From contig NZ_CP009933.1 of NCBI RefSeq assembly GCF_000968375.1, positions 1,798,001 to 1,862,000 of the forward strand: a stretch of DNA of 64,000 nt, in the 5' to 3' direction. How positions within the stretch are numbered: position 1 is the stretch's first letter; each line of letters begins with the position of its first letter. This DNA is from Clostridium scatologenes (GTDB lineage: Bacteria > Bacillota > Clostridia > Clostridiales > Clostridiaceae). The notes beneath the pieces are model-generated. The model saw nothing but the letters and a program-made list of their open reading frames with translations, was not told the DNA's origin and made no database searches. The position numbers were made by a program, and so were the translations under genes. Positions 62,777-64,000 of the stretch are shown in pieces.

Positions 62777-63259
62777 CTAAGAATTTGTTTTAAAATTACC
62801 TTTATCTAAATGTATTTCAACATTCATATCTGCTTTTTTATAACCTACTAATTTTATACGATTATTACCCTTTTTAATTGATAACATCATAGATTCTTTT
62901 CCTCCATTACCTGCTTTACTACTTTTTTCTACTAGAGTGGTAACCTTGTTATCTGGCGATATTAAAACAATTTTTCCCTTACCACTTTTTACATACAAAT
63001 TATATGGAACTTTCAAATCAAAATCTTTATCACTTTTATATTCCCAAATTGTTGTGTCGCCACTAATTTTTAAGTTTGCTTTATACACACCTTGTTCTAC
63101 CTTTTCATTACTGTTATCCATACCAAAAGTATCATATTCTTTACATATTTTAGAATTGTCATCATAAACCTTATTTGCAACATCATTGCTACATCCTGCA
63201 AGCAAACTAATTACCATAGCCACAGTAGCAATTAATGTTCTTTCACGTTTTGAAAGCAT
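62777..63259 (-). CDS. predicted lipoprotein, unknown
   Basis: 160 residues. Signal peptide with lipobox SLLAGC, so anchored outside the membrane by Cys23. The remainder is a beta-rich, lysine-rich domain (IWEYKSDKDFDLKVPYNLYV) of no family I recognise. AGGAGG before the ATG. Monocistronic. Confidence 0.7.
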   Translation of the reverse strand: MLSKRERTLIATVAMVISLLAGCSNDVANKVYDDNSKICKEYDTFGMDNSNEKVEQGVYKANLKISGDTTIWEYKSDKDFDLKVPYNLYVKSGKGKIVLISPDNKVTTLVEKSSKAGNGGKESMMLSIKKGNNRIKLVGYKKADMNVEIHLDKGNFKTNS

Positions 63260-63439
63260 GTTTATCCTCCTAATTTATTATAAATATTGTAAAACCATAA
63301 AAATTATACCATATAAAAACTTTTATGTCTTAATTCAGCATACTTGTTCATTGATTGTTAATTTTAAAATTAAGTTTAAAATTAACAAAATATATAGTAT
63401 CATTAAATTAAATTTTATTGAAAGAGATGGTGACAAATT

Positions 63440-63724
63440 ATGATAAGAATAATATCTAAAAACACATTAAAGGATGGAAAAAGAGATGAGTTCTTAAAAA
63501 TAACAAAAGAATTGATAGAAAAAACTAGAAAAGAAGATGGCTGCATAGCTTATCATCTATTTGAAGATATAAATAATCCTTTGATACTTACCTTCGTAGA
63601 AGACTGGAGAGATGAAGAAGCAATTAAAAATCATAATAATACTGAACACTTTAAAAGAATAGTTCCTCAATTTGGCGATCTTCGTATAGGTAAAAGTGAG
63701 CTAAATAAATATACAGAAGTATAA
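63440..63724 (+). CDS. ABM-domain putative quinol monooxygenase
   Basis: 94 residues, antibiotic biosynthesis monooxygenase domain (DGCIAYHLFEDINNPLILTFVEDW, H-x-N-T-EHF). Such dimeric ferredoxin-like proteins oxidise quinol or small substrates; activity not shown. Strong GATGGTGA ribosome site. Single gene. Confidence 0.78.
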   Translation: MIRIISKNTLKDGKRDEFLKITKELIEKTRKEDGCIAYHLFEDINNPLILTFVEDWRDEEAIKNHNNTEHFKRIVPQFGDLRIGKSELNKYTEV

Positions 63725-63767
63725 TAATTCATATTTAGAATAATAAATTTAATACATAATTAATTTA

Positions 63768-63817
63768 AATTACCACAAAGAAGAAAATTAATTCCTCTTT
63801 TGTGGTAATTTTTTTGT
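63768..63817 (+). terminator. terminator after the ABM gene
   Basis: AATTACCACAAA-x-GA / TC-x-TTTGTGGTAATT hairpin followed by seven T. Confidence 0.82.
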
Positions 63818-63833
63818 TTTAATAATGAATTTT

Positions 63834-64000
63834 TTATTTTAAAATTGAGAGCATATAATCAGGAATATTCTTATTTTTACCTTTTATAAGCTCCATTGTT
63901 GTAACCTTAGGCTTTCTAGTAGACATTTTCATTTTTCCATCTTCACCTTTTGAACTCATAATTCTTAAAAGCCAGTTATCATTATCTACAAATTTATAAT
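63834..64000 (-). CDS. 3' end of an unidentified protein
   Basis: The last 55 residues of a gene that starts beyond the right edge. The visible part ends with MELIKGKNKNIPDYMLSILK, preceded by NDNWLLRIMSSKGEDGK. No ribosome site stands before the internal ATG codons, so the gene is longer. I do not recognise the family from this fragment. Confidence 0.55.
   Translation of the reverse strand, partial: YKFVDNDNWLLRIMSSKGEDGKMKMSTRKPKVTTMELIKGKNKNIPDYMLSILK

Noticed and set aside
1..64000. CRISPR array, prophage, transposase or tRNA/rRNA genes
   Set aside because: No regularly spaced repeats, phage structural genes, transposase motifs or tRNA-like cloverleaf with CCA-proximal stem was recognised.

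Overview
The window is about 64 kb of very AT-rich, gene-dense chromosome with strong purine-rich ribosome binding sites. Its content (clostridial-type cytochrome b5-like protein, EFR1 flavodoxin-ferredoxin, AsdA-type aspartate decarboxylase, lysine and leucine RNA switches, PF06541 and DUF975 membrane proteins) points to an anaerobic Firmicute, most likely Clostridium sensu stricto. I do not name a species. I see no rRNA, tRNA, CRISPR array, prophage, intact insertion sequence or plasmid functions. This is ordinary chromosome with two large amino-acid operons and many small transcription units.

Layout. 0-2.8 kb (minus): 5' end of a [NiFe] hydrogenase small subunit behind a cytochrome b5-like protein, then a glucosaminidase and a lipase-like hydrolase. 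3-10.3 kb: a membrane-anchored lysozyme-like protein, DUF1294, an alpha/beta hydrolase, a 241-bp palindromic repeat, a very large secreted M16C peptidase and a DUF975 protein. 10.4-11.4 kb: a repeat, a possible small RNA and an unknown gene. 11.6-15.6 kb: TetR-controlled multidrug efflux operon with two different HlyD-type adaptors. 16.2-17.3 kb: Lrp plus LysE exporter. 17.4-23.2 kb: lysine operon lysA-lysC-asd-dapA-dapB behind two complete lysine riboswitches in tandem. 23.7-31.5 kb: hemolysin III, glycosyltransferase, HutD, MocR regulator, a nitroreductase/YciI/acetyltransferase operon, and a LysR/DJ-1 pair. 31.6-37.6 kb: VanW protein, BlaI/BlaR1-like pair with an unusual sensor domain, large GT39 membrane glycosyltransferase. 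37.7-46.6 kb: leucine/branched-chain operon (two tiny paralogous peptides, ilvC, leuA, leuC, leuD, leuB, ilvB, ilvN) behind two tandem leucine T-boxes. 46.9-50.1 kb: asparaginase, Lrp and aspartate 4-decarboxylase. 50.5-53.1 kb: a second divergent dapB, a 46-residue basic protein, and xpt behind a guanine riboswitch. 53.2-64 kb: membrane proteins, LarE and a LarC1-only protein, iron-sulfur proteins, regulators, a lipoprotein, a monooxygenase-like protein and an unidentified partial gene.

How it works together. Most of the recognisable metabolism is aspartate-family and branched-chain amino-acid synthesis. Lysine output is sensed by paired lysine aptamers, leucine supply by paired T-boxes that both appear to read CUC, guanine by a purine riboswitch, and three Lrp/AsnC proteins add further amino-acid control. 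Asparagine and aspartate can be drained to alanine plus CO2 by AnsA and AsdA.

The most unusual points are the duplicated RNA regulators in front of both large operons, the two conserved peptide genes lying between the leucine T-boxes and ilvC, an ilvN gene with no ATG, GTG or TTG start at the proper place, a BlaR1-like protein whose drug-sensing domain is replaced by calcium-loop-like repeats, and a LarE/LarC1 pair lacking LarB and LarC2. All family calls come from reading the sequence; no database search was run.
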